DNA from: Ruminococcus sp.
GTDB taxonomy: Bacteria; Bacillota; Clostridia; Oscillospirales; Ruminococcaceae
Direction of reading: 5' to 3'
Length of the DNA stretch: 32,886 nucleotides
Assembly (NCBI GenBank): GCA_017461395.1
Contig: JAFTYF010000049.1
Span: forward strand, 1-32,886
Part shown: positions 1 through 6,027 of the stretch, piece by piece
Layout: each line of letters opens with the position of its first letter
Numbering within the stretch: the stretch's first letter is position 1
Notes under the pieces: model-generated
Seen by the model: the letters and a program-made list of their open reading frames with translations, nothing else
Database searches by the model: none
What the model was told of the DNA's origin: nothing
Translations under genes and position numbers: made by a program

Positions 1-913
1 CGCTGTTATTCTTGTACTGATTGGCATACCTCTCACAATAGTCCTGCTGATCGTAAAGAAGAATTCACGGAGAAAAATATTAGGGATTTTCTTCACCTCA
101 GCACTGTGGATCCTTGCTTATATCACCGTCACTGAAAATATGAACTGTTTTGTCATGTACCAGTGCACACCGTTTTCTCAGCGCTATCTCAGCTCAAAGG
201 AGCATCCCCGCAGCGAGCTTATCGCTCTGTATTCCGCTCTCATTGACAAAACCAACGAGCTTGCGCTGGAAGTTTCCAGAGACAAGAATGACCGCTTCTG
301 CATTACAGCGGATATTGATTCCGAAGCAAAAAAAGCTATGAAAAAAGCCGCAGAAAAATATCCGCAGCTGAAGGGGTATTATCCTGATGCAAAGCCGATT
401 ATGTTCTCCTACTTTATGAGCCAATCAAATCTTTCGGGAATTTATTTCCCGTTTTCGCTGGAATCAAACTACAATGACGACATGGTGAAAACTAATCTTC
501 CCGCAACAATATGTCATGAATATTCCCACCTTAAAGGCATAATTCAGGAGGACGAAGCGAATTTCATCAGCTTTATCGCAACGACAGGCAGTGACAATAT
601 TGAATTCAGGTACTGCGGCTATCTTGAAGCTCTGGAATACGTTCACAATCAGATTTACGACACCGAAATCACTGAAGCCTACTACCTCACTGACAATATT
701 TCCGATAAGGTACGCCGTGACTGGTTCCGTTTCATGCCCGACAACTACTGGGAAGAAAATAAAAAGAAGGAAATTATTCCCACTGAAGCGGTCAGCACTG
801 TTTCGGAATCAGCAATTGATACAAATATAAAGCTGAATGGCCGTGAGGAAGGTATTGATACATATTCGTATATGGTTGATCTTCTCCTTGATTATTATTT
901 CCCAGCTGAATAA
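1..913 (+). CDS. DUF3810-like membrane protein with HExxH motif (5' end outside window)
   Basis: The reading frame is open from base 2 and has no start in the window, so the N-terminus is missing; about 303 codons are visible. The first codons encode a hydrophobic helix, a basic KKNSRRK turn and a second hydrophobic stretch up to residue 45 or so, suggesting membrane segments before a soluble C-terminal domain. That domain contains CHEYSHLKG followed by DEANF, a zincin-type HExxH with a downstream acidic candidate third metal ligand. The pattern resembles the DUF3810 family of predicted membrane metalloproteins, assigned from memory of the family. Substrate and function are unknown. An internal ATG at 140 could be taken as a start, but the frame continues upstream with plausible membrane sequence, so 140 is probably not the real start. 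Confidence 0.7.
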   Translation, partial: AVILVLIGIPLTIVLLIVKKNSRRKILGIFFTSALWILAYITVTENMNCFVMYQCTPFSQRYLSSKEHPRSELIALYSALIDKTNELALEVSRDKNDRFCITADIDSEAKKAMKKAAEKYPQLKGYYPDAKPIMFSYFMSQSNLSGIYFPFSLESNYNDDMVKTNLPATICHEYSHLKGIIQEDEANFISFIATTGSDNIEFRYCGYLEALEYVHNQIYDTEITEAYYLTDNISDKVRRDWFRFMPDNYWEENKKKEIIPTEAVSTVSESAIDTNIKLNGREEGIDTYSYMVDLLLDYYFPAE

Positions 914-916
914 ATT

Positions 917-940
917 AAGACCGCCTTTACAGGCGGTCTT
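917..940. terminator. Bidirectional intrinsic terminator
   Basis: A perfect 9-bp stem (AAGACCGCC / GGCGGTCTT) with a 6-base loop starts four bases after the stop of the upstream plus-strand gene and is followed by TCTGTTT. It lies between two convergent genes. Read on the minus strand the hairpin ends in TTAATTTATT, so it can serve both. Confidence 0.8.
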
Positions 941-945
941 TCTGT

Positions 946-1611
946 TTATTGATTACCTGTTGTTTCTGTAGTGTTCTCAGATACATCAGCAGTTGTAGTT
1001 ACTTCTGCCATAGTCTCTGACGCAGATACCGTAGTAGTTTCTGCCGGAATGGTCGTTGTTTCCGCAGATGATGCAGATTCGGCTCCCGCATCAACAGGTG
1101 TGAGATTTGTGAATGTCATTTTCAGCTTGTTGTTATCCATTTCAAAACCTGCAAGCTTTCCGTCCTTATCGACGATAAGAACATACTCGCCGCCCTCAAG
1201 CTTTCCGCTCACCTCAAGAACGTTATCTTTTTCCTCGCCCTTAAGCTCCTCAAGTCTGGCGCTATCGTCAACAGCCTTGATAAGATTCAGCAGCATAGCC
1301 TTTACCGGAACAGCCGACTGCGGCACTGAAAAGCTCAGTCCCTTGTAGGAGGCTTCCGTATTTCCCTCGCTGAATTCAAGCTTTACTCCGCTGAGAGTGT
1401 TGGGAGCAGAAAATTCGATCTCCCAAGCGCCTGTTCCAAAGCGTCTTATAATCCCCTCAGCCTGAAGCCGGTCAAGAGTTATTGCTGCATCAGCCTGAAA
1501 TGCGCAGTCAAGTCCGTTTTTGCGTGACGTAGAGGATTTCAGCGGCACCGAGCAGCTTACCATACATAACGTCATAAGAATCGTCAATGTGAATGTAATA
1601 AGTTTTTTCAT
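946..1611 (-). CDS. Small predicted lipoprotein, unknown function
   Basis: 221 residues from an ATG at 1611 that has GGAGAAGG just upstream; an earlier in-frame start at 1635 would add eight residues before the signal peptide and lacks a good site. The N-terminus is a classic lipoprotein signal: MKK, a hydrophobic core, then MVSC with the candidate lipidated Cys at residue 20. The middle (about 40-180) has alternating charged and hydrophobic strands with phrases such as YVLIVDKDGKLAGFEM, suggesting a beta-rich outer-surface domain. The last 45 residues are a Thr/Ser/Glu-rich low-complexity tail (AETTTIPAETTTVSASET). It lies 80 bases downstream of the NAD(P)HX repair gene and is probably cotranscribed with it. 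I do not recognise the family. Confidence 0.75.
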   Translation of the reverse strand: MKKLITFTLTILMTLCMVSCSVPLKSSTSRKNGLDCAFQADAAITLDRLQAEGIIRRFGTGAWEIEFSAPNTLSGVKLEFSEGNTEASYKGLSFSVPQSAVPVKAMLLNLIKAVDDSARLEELKGEEKDNVLEVSGKLEGGEYVLIVDKDGKLAGFEMDNNKLKMTFTNLTPVDAGAESASSAETTTIPAETTTVSASETMAEVTTTADVSENTTETTGNQ

Positions 1612-1691
1612 AATACCTTCTCCGTTCTGAAGCATCCGTATTTTTTGCAGTGAGATACTGCGTAAAACTTATACATCCTTTGTATTGATTA

Positions 1692-3398
1692 TCAGTTGTT
1701 TTGAAGTTTCTTTTCCTTAAGGACACGGAATGAATCGGACAAACAGTCAATGATATCTCTCGGCAGCATTGACTCCATTCCAAGCTTTTCTGCGGCAATA
1801 TCTCCGGCAAGACCATGAATATATACTCCCGCGCAGGTACTGTCATAGACTGAGCTTCCCTGAGCCACGATAGATCCGATAATTCCGGCAAGTATATCTC
1901 CGCTTCCGCCCACGCTCATGCCAGGATTACCCGTATGATTTGCAGCAGTAACTCTGCTGTTAGCGATGAGAGTTCCTGCGCCCTTAAGAACTACTGTTAT
2001 CCCGTACTTTTCAGCATATTTTTCCGCAACGACAATACGGTTATTGGAGATCATAGCGTTGTCGCAATTGAGAAGCCGTGCCATTTCACCGACATGAGGA
2101 GTAATAACTATGTCCGTTTTCTTTCCCAGTAAAATATCTATGTCCGAGGCTATGCAATTTATTCCATCTGCATCAATAATTACTGGACATTTTGCATTCT
2201 GAACGACAAATCGTGTAATTTCAATAGTGTCAGGAGTAACTCCCATTCCGCATCCGATGACTATTGCAGAAGCTCCGTTCATTGCCTTCAGCAGAGCGTC
2301 TTTGCTTGTATCAAAAAGCATATAGCCATAATCATCGCTTTCAAGCTCTATATATGTAGCTTCCGGAACAAGCACTGACATGGTATCTATACACTTTTCG
2401 ACAGAAGCGATTTTTACATGACCTACGCCAGTCCTGAAAGCACCCATAGCCGCAAATGAAGCCGCTCCCCTCATGGATGAGCTTCCGGCGATGACAAGAA
2501 GCGTACCGAATGTTCCTTTATAGGAATCTCTTTCCCGACGGGGAGGATAGCTTGCAAGATGATTTCTTTCGATCCTGTAGTACGCTCTTTCTCCGTCAAG
2601 AACGTCAAGCGCTTCTCTTGGGATCCCGATATCTGCAACGGTGATCTTGCCGCAGTATTTTCTCAGCGGATACTGCGTCATGCCTGATTTGATAAATCCA
2701 AAAGTAACTGTCTCATCGGCTTCAAAAGCTCCGAATGCAACGGTGCCTGTAACACTGTTTCCGCCGCTCGGAACGTCAACTGCAATTCTGTAGGCACTGG
2801 AGCCTATTGCAAAAATACCGGCTGCATTCTTGTCAAGCTGGTCACGGAAGCCTGTTCCGTAGACGCCGTCTACGATAACATTTGCTTCAACAACAGCACT
2901 TTTCACCCTGCTCATTCTGAGCTTTTCCTGCATAAGTATCTTTTCGAGAGGATTGAGTTCCTTTTTTTCGGATCTGCTGTCGAATTCGTTCATATTCGGA
3001 ACAGTCATATAATCCAGCTCAGCGGCTTCAATTGCAGCCTCAATCCCCTGACTGCGATAACCGTCAACGAATTCTATTCGTTCCTTCGGGAGATGAAGAT
3101 ACATTTCCTTTGAAATAGCAGTCGAAGGAGGTCCGTCAATATTGATTATTGTGATGCGGTATCCTCTGTAAACAAGGATATTTGCCGCTGCAAAGCAGTC
3201 TCCGCCGTTGTTGCCCTTTCCGGCAAGAAAAACAATTGATTTTTCTTCCGGCGGCGCATCGCTTGTACGTCGGCAATAACTGTCAATGATCTCAGCAAGT
3301 GCCTTTCCGGCATTTTCCATCAGTTTTTTTCTTGAAACACCCAGTTTTTCTGAGCGTTCCTCGATCATCTGCATCTGCTTCGGCGTAACAATTTTCAT
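1692..3398 (-). CDS. nnr: Bifunctional NAD(P)H-hydrate epimerase / ADP-dependent dehydratase
   Basis: 568 residues. It repairs damaged NADHX and NADPHX in the cytosol: the N-terminal YjeF_N domain (about 1-265) epimerises the hydrates and the C-terminal carbohydrate-kinase-like domain (about 290-560) dehydrates the S form using ADP. Visible marks are GKGNNGGDC at 60-68 (usual motif GNNGGDG), VIVDGVYGTGF near 174-184, VDVPSG near 208, then GTLLVIAGS, VIIDADGIN, ITPHVGEMARLL and NPGMSVGGSGDILAGI, where the usual GGTGD reads GGSGD. Residues about 125-168 form a charged stretch not expected between the nucleotide-loop and aspartate strands, making the protein long for the family. The ATG at 3398 is preceded by AAAGGAGTGG. 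Both domains are intact, so a working enzyme is expected. Confidence 0.93.
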   Translation of the reverse strand: MKIVTPKQMQMIEERSEKLGVSRKKLMENAGKALAEIIDSYCRRTSDAPPEEKSIVFLAGKGNNGGDCFAAANILVYRGYRITIINIDGPPSTAISKEMYLHLPKERIEFVDGYRSQGIEAAIEAAELDYMTVPNMNEFDSRSEKKELNPLEKILMQEKLRMSRVKSAVVEANVIVDGVYGTGFRDQLDKNAAGIFAIGSSAYRIAVDVPSGGNSVTGTVAFGAFEADETVTFGFIKSGMTQYPLRKYCGKITVADIGIPREALDVLDGERAYYRIERNHLASYPPRRERDSYKGTFGTLLVIAGSSSMRGAASFAAMGAFRTGVGHVKIASVEKCIDTMSVLVPEATYIELESDDYGYMLFDTSKDALLKAMNGASAIVIGCGMGVTPDTIEITRFVVQNAKCPVIIDADGINCIASDIDILLGKKTDIVITPHVGEMARLLNCDNAMISNNRIVVAEKYAEKYGITVVLKGAGTLIANSRVTAANHTGNPGMSVGGSGDILAGIIGSIVAQGSSVYDSTCAGVYIHGLAGDIAAEKLGMESMLPRDIIDCLSDSFRVLKEKKLQNN

Positions 3399-3424
3399 TC
3401 AAACCACTCCTTTTCCGACCGTAT

Positions 3425-3433
3425 TATATCATA
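3425..3433 (-). promoter_or_regulatory. Probable extended -10 element for the nnr transcript
   Basis: On the minus strand TGATATAAT lies 26 bases upstream of the nnr start codon. The TG-N-TATAAT form is a consensus extended -10. No convincing -35 was found at 17 bases. The element sits inside an inverted repeat (CCGTAT / ATACGG). Confidence 0.5.
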
Positions 3434-3438
3434 CGGAT

Positions 3439-3960
3439 TTATAATAAATTTCTTAATTTTGCCGGCAGAAATTTCTTTATATTGCCAAGCATTTTTTCAT
3501 CCGGAACAAAAACAAGTCTTGTCTTACCATATTCACTATGCTCAAAATCAGCATAATATTCGTTGGAAATGATATTGTCAGTTGCCATAACAACCGTCAT
3601 ATCCTCTGATTCTTCCATATCATCACTGTATTTTCCGAAATCCGTGAAGGTTCTTACCTCCACACTGAGAAGCTCTTTTCTTTTCTTCTGTGCAATTATC
3701 TTGTCAATATCAAGCTCGCCGTTTGTGAAGGTATACTCATACTCCACATATCTTCCCTGAACGAGAAGATATGTCATGTATCCGCCGGCAGCGGCAAGCA
3801 GCAGGAACATCATTGTGATCAGAGGCTGCGAAAGCTGAAGCAATCCCAGCAAAGCAAGACATACAGAAAAAAGTGAACCCGTTATAAGAGTTCCGATTCT
3901 GCTTATTTTATCGGATTTGGTTTCTTTTCGTGTTACGAGCTGTTCTGCAAAATTGTCCAT
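3439..3960 (-). CDS. Two-helix membrane protein, possibly DUF6106
   Basis: 173 residues. After a charged N-terminus (MDNFAEQLVTRKETKSDK) two hydrophobic helices follow at about 22-45 and 48-68. The rest is a soluble domain with YVEYEYTFTNGELDIDKI and later YGKTRLVFVPDEKM, resembling a membrane-linked beta domain. Small proteins of this plan are common in Clostridia; I recall them as DUF6106 but cannot verify it. The start ATG at 3960 follows TCAGGAGATAAAAT. It has its own promoter at 4031-4059 and a leader inverted repeat. Its stop lies about 40 bases before the nnr start; the nnr promoter element suggests partly separate expression. Function unknown. Confidence 0.75.
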   Translation of the reverse strand: MDNFAEQLVTRKETKSDKISRIGTLITGSLFSVCLALLGLLQLSQPLITMMFLLLAAAGGYMTYLLVQGRYVEYEYTFTNGELDIDKIIAQKKRKELLSVEVRTFTDFGKYSDDMEESEDMTVVMATDNIISNEYYADFEHSEYGKTRLVFVPDEKMLGNIKKFLPAKLRNLL

Positions 3961-3986
3961 ATTTTATCTCCTGATAGATACTATTC

Positions 3987-4020
3987 AGCAAATTTATAAA
4001 AGATTGCTTTATAAATTGCT
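3987..4020. repeat. Inverted repeat in the 5' leader of the two-helix membrane protein gene
   Basis: Arms AGCAAATTTATAAA (3987-4000) and TTTATAAATTGCT (4008-4020) are complementary except for one unpaired base, with a 7-base loop. It lies between the minus-strand -10 box and the start codon at 3960, so it would be transcribed as a leader hairpin, or could be an operator. No T-run follows it. Confidence 0.6.
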
Positions 4021-4030
4021 GTCTAATAAT

Positions 4031-4059
4031 ATAATATCACAAATTTAGCAGAATTTCAA
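4031..4059 (-). promoter_or_regulatory. Sigma-A-type promoter for the gene at 3960
   Basis: On the minus strand TTGAAA (4054-4059) and TATTAT (4031-4036) are separated by exactly 17 bases, and TG precedes the -10 by one base. It faces away from the pheS promoter; the two -35 boxes are 9 bases apart. Confidence 0.7.
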
Positions 4060-4068
4060 TATAAACAC

Positions 4069-4097
4069 TTGATTTTTTTTTATTTTCAGTATATAAT
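4069..4097 (+). promoter_or_regulatory. Sigma-A-type promoter for the pheS T-box operon
   Basis: TTGATT (4069-4074) and a perfect TATAAT (4092-4097) with 17-base spacing. The T-box leader starts just downstream. Confidence 0.8.
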
Positions 4098-4103
4098 TGT
4101 AAA

Positions 4104-4350
4104 GAACCCTGTGACGGAGAGAGTAGGTCTGCAGTGAAGCCCACAGAGAGATGCCGCTTGGTGGAAGGCATCGGCTTAAAGCGGTCTGAAGTTCACTTCT
4201 GAGGGGCAGCTTTGAAATGATTCTGCGATCGGGATTACTGTAGGAGCTGACGTATGCCTGCGTTAAGGGCAAGAGAGTGTCGGCTCTCCTGACAATGGGT
4301 GGTCATAAGCAAGAGTATTCTTGTCCTGTTGGACAGGAATTTTTTATTTT
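4104..4350 (+). promoter_or_regulatory. T-box leader, phenylalanine-specific, upstream of pheS
   Basis: The leader has the ordered parts of a tRNA-sensing T-box. Stem I carries AGAGA (4145-4149) and the distal GGTGGAAGG stretch near 4160. The specifier region reads GAAG-TTC-A, with TTC (Phe) at 4192-4194 followed by a purine. A small stem (GAGAG / CTCTC, near 4273-4288) precedes the T-box core ATGGGTGGT (4295-4303). The exposed TGGT can pair with an uncharged ACCA end with discriminator A, as expected for tRNA-Phe. GACAA (4291-4295) can pair with TTGTC (4321-4325) as part of an antiterminator; those same bases form the left arm of the terminator. The T-box core is less canonical than AGGGUGGNACCGCG. 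The specifier agrees with the downstream gene. Limits of stem I are approximate. Confidence 0.88.
4317..4350 (+). terminator. T-box-controlled intrinsic terminator
   Basis: ATTCTTGTCC and GGACAGGAAT pair as a 10-bp stem (one G-U) around a TGTT loop and are followed by TTTTTATTTT. The left arm overlaps the sequence needed for the antiterminator, so the two folds exclude each other. Confidence 0.85.
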
Positions 4351-4426
4351 CCGATACACATGGCTATAACCTGCCTGACGGCGTTGTACGTTATCGCCAC
4401 AATAATTTTATTAGGAGTTGATTTTT

Positions 4427-5455
4427 TTGAAAGAACAGCTTGAAAAAATTGAAGCACAGGCTAAACAGGAGCTTGAAGCCTGCACAGAAATCAAGGCTCT
4501 TGACGATCTGAGGATAAGATTCCTCGGAAAAAAAGGTGAGCTTACTGCTATCCTTAAACAAATGGGCAAGCTCTCTGCAGAGGAACGTCCGATCATCGGT
4601 CAGCTCGCAAATCAGGTGAGAGCAGACATCGAAGAAGCTCTCAAAAACAAGCTTGAGTCCCTTAAATCTGAGGCTCAGGCGGCTAAGATCAAGGAAGAAT
4701 CCATTGACATTACTCTCCCCGGAAAGCACGCTCCTTTCGGTAAGCTTCATCCGCTTACAAAGGTTGAAAACGAAATCCGTGAGATTTTCATGGGTATGGG
4801 ATTCGATATCGCTGATGGTCCCGAGGTTGACGACGATTACCACGTTTTCGAGGCACTTAATCTTCCTCCCGATCATCCGGCTCGTGATACTCAGGATACA
4901 TTCTACATCGAGGGCACTGACGAGACTATTCTCCTCCGTACCCAGACTTCCTCTGTACAGGTTCATGTAATGGAAAATCAGAAGCCGCCTATCCGTATTA
5001 TCTCACCCGGACGTGTTTTCCGTTCAGACGCCGTTGACGCTACACATTCTCCCCTTTTCCACCAGATAGAAGGACTTGTTATCGACAAGGGTATCACAAT
5101 GTCTGATCTTAAAGGAACTCTCGATATGCTCATGAAGAAGCTCTATGGCGCAGACTGCAAGCTCCGCTTCCGTCCGCATCACTTCCCGTTCACTGAGCCT
5201 TCATGTGAAGTTGATATCAGCTGCTTCAACTGCGGCGGCGAGGGCTGCTCCATGTGCAAGGACGAAGGATATATCGAGCTTCTCGGCGCTGGTATGGTTC
5301 ACCCCAAGGTTCTTGAAAACTGCGGTATCGACCCTGAGGTTTACTCCGGATTTGCTTTCGGTCTCGGTCTTGAGCGTATGGTTATGGGACGCTATGACAT
5401 CAACGATCTCCGTCTTCTCTATGAGAACGATGTGAGATTCTTAGAGCAGTTCTGA
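4427..5455 (+). CDS. pheS: Phenylalanine--tRNA ligase alpha subunit
   Basis: 342 residues; catalytic alpha subunit of the cytosolic alpha2beta2 PheRS, which activates Phe and loads tRNA-Phe. An N-terminal coiled-coil (about 1-85, tRNA arm) precedes the class II core: FRSDAVDATHSPLFHQIEGL (motif 2), the cysteine cluster CFNCGGEGCSMC, GAGMVHP, and GFAFGLGLERMVMG (motif 3). Start choice: AGGAG at 4413-4417 abuts the TTG at 4418 but sits nine bases before the in-frame TTG at 4427, which gives the usual beginning (M)KEQLEKI, so 4427 is preferred. The stop overlaps the next start codon by one base (TGATG), suggesting translational coupling. Expression is under the upstream T-box. Confidence 0.96.
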   Translation: MKEQLEKIEAQAKQELEACTEIKALDDLRIRFLGKKGELTAILKQMGKLSAEERPIIGQLANQVRADIEEALKNKLESLKSEAQAAKIKEESIDITLPGKHAPFGKLHPLTKVENEIREIFMGMGFDIADGPEVDDDYHVFEALNLPPDHPARDTQDTFYIEGTDETILLRTQTSSVQVHVMENQKPPIRIISPGRVFRSDAVDATHSPLFHQIEGLVIDKGITMSDLKGTLDMLMKKLYGADCKLRFRPHHFPFTEPSCEVDISCFNCGGEGCSMCKDEGYIELLGAGMVHPKVLENCGIDPEVYSGFAFGLGLERMVMGRYDINDLRLLYENDVRFLEQF

Positions 5456-6009
5456 TGTTTCAGAGAAGCAGGAATATTATTGCAGTTTCAATTATTTTTC
5501 TTATTCTTGACGCTTTAGCTGTATTGACCGTCTGTTTTTCAGATATTGGAAAATCAGCAGCAATATTTTCTCTTATTGTATGTTCTATCGTCGCTGTACC
5601 TTTCGCATTTGCGATTTTATGGCAGAGCATATATATCTGCCGTCTGAAAAAATTTCTTGACGAACTTCATGAAAAGCCGGAACATTACTTTCGTAAAAGT
5701 TCATACCAAATGAAAGATAGATTTTACTGGTTTTCAGATCACTTCTTTGATCTCAGAAAACTCAGAAAAGTTCCGTATGAAAAAATCAGATCAATTACTG
5801 TAGAAACCGCTTCTGTCGGTTTAGGAAGCATACATTTCGGAATTATGCACCGTTCGCTGTTTCCGATAGCTGGCTGCTACATTATCAAAGTAAGCTATGG
5901 ACTTAAAAGTACTTCAATAACCGCCGGTGACAGCGAAAGGCTGTGCCGGAGCATAATAAAGCGTTTTACGAAAAAGAATGAAAATATCAACGTTTATAAC
6001 GAACCATAA
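5455..6009 (+). CDS. Unrecognised two-helix membrane protein inside pheS-pheT
   Basis: 184 residues. Two hydrophobic helices (about 8-28 and 35-58) are followed by a basic, aromatic-rich soluble part with SSYQMKDRFYWFSDHFFDL, then VPYEKIRSITVETASVGLGSIHFGIM and a basic end. The strand pattern after VPYEKIRSI resembles bacterial PH-like membrane domains, but that is only a fold impression. Its ATG overlaps the pheS stop by one base, and pheT starts 18 bases after it ends with its own AAAGGA site, so it is embedded in the T-box operon. Codon use is more AT-rich and less biased than the flanking synthetase genes, as for a weakly expressed gene or later insertion. Function not known. Confidence 0.75.
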   Translation: MFQRSRNIIAVSIIFLILDALAVLTVCFSDIGKSAAIFSLIVCSIVAVPFAFAILWQSIYICRLKKFLDELHEKPEHYFRKSSYQMKDRFYWFSDHFFDLRKLRKVPYEKIRSITVETASVGLGSIHFGIMHRSLFPIAGCYIIKVSYGLKSTSITAGDSERLCRSIIKRFTKKNENINVYNEP

Positions 6010-6027
6010 AACAGAAAGGAAAAAGTT

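Noticed and set aside
1620-1680. GCAGT/ACTGC hairpin between nnr and the lipoprotein gene
   Set aside because: Only five pairs and no T-run after it on the transcribed strand, so no terminator was called.
4391-4966. Minus-strand ORF opposite the 5' half of pheS
   Set aside because: pheS is unambiguous, and the antisense frame lacks a ribosome site and family features.
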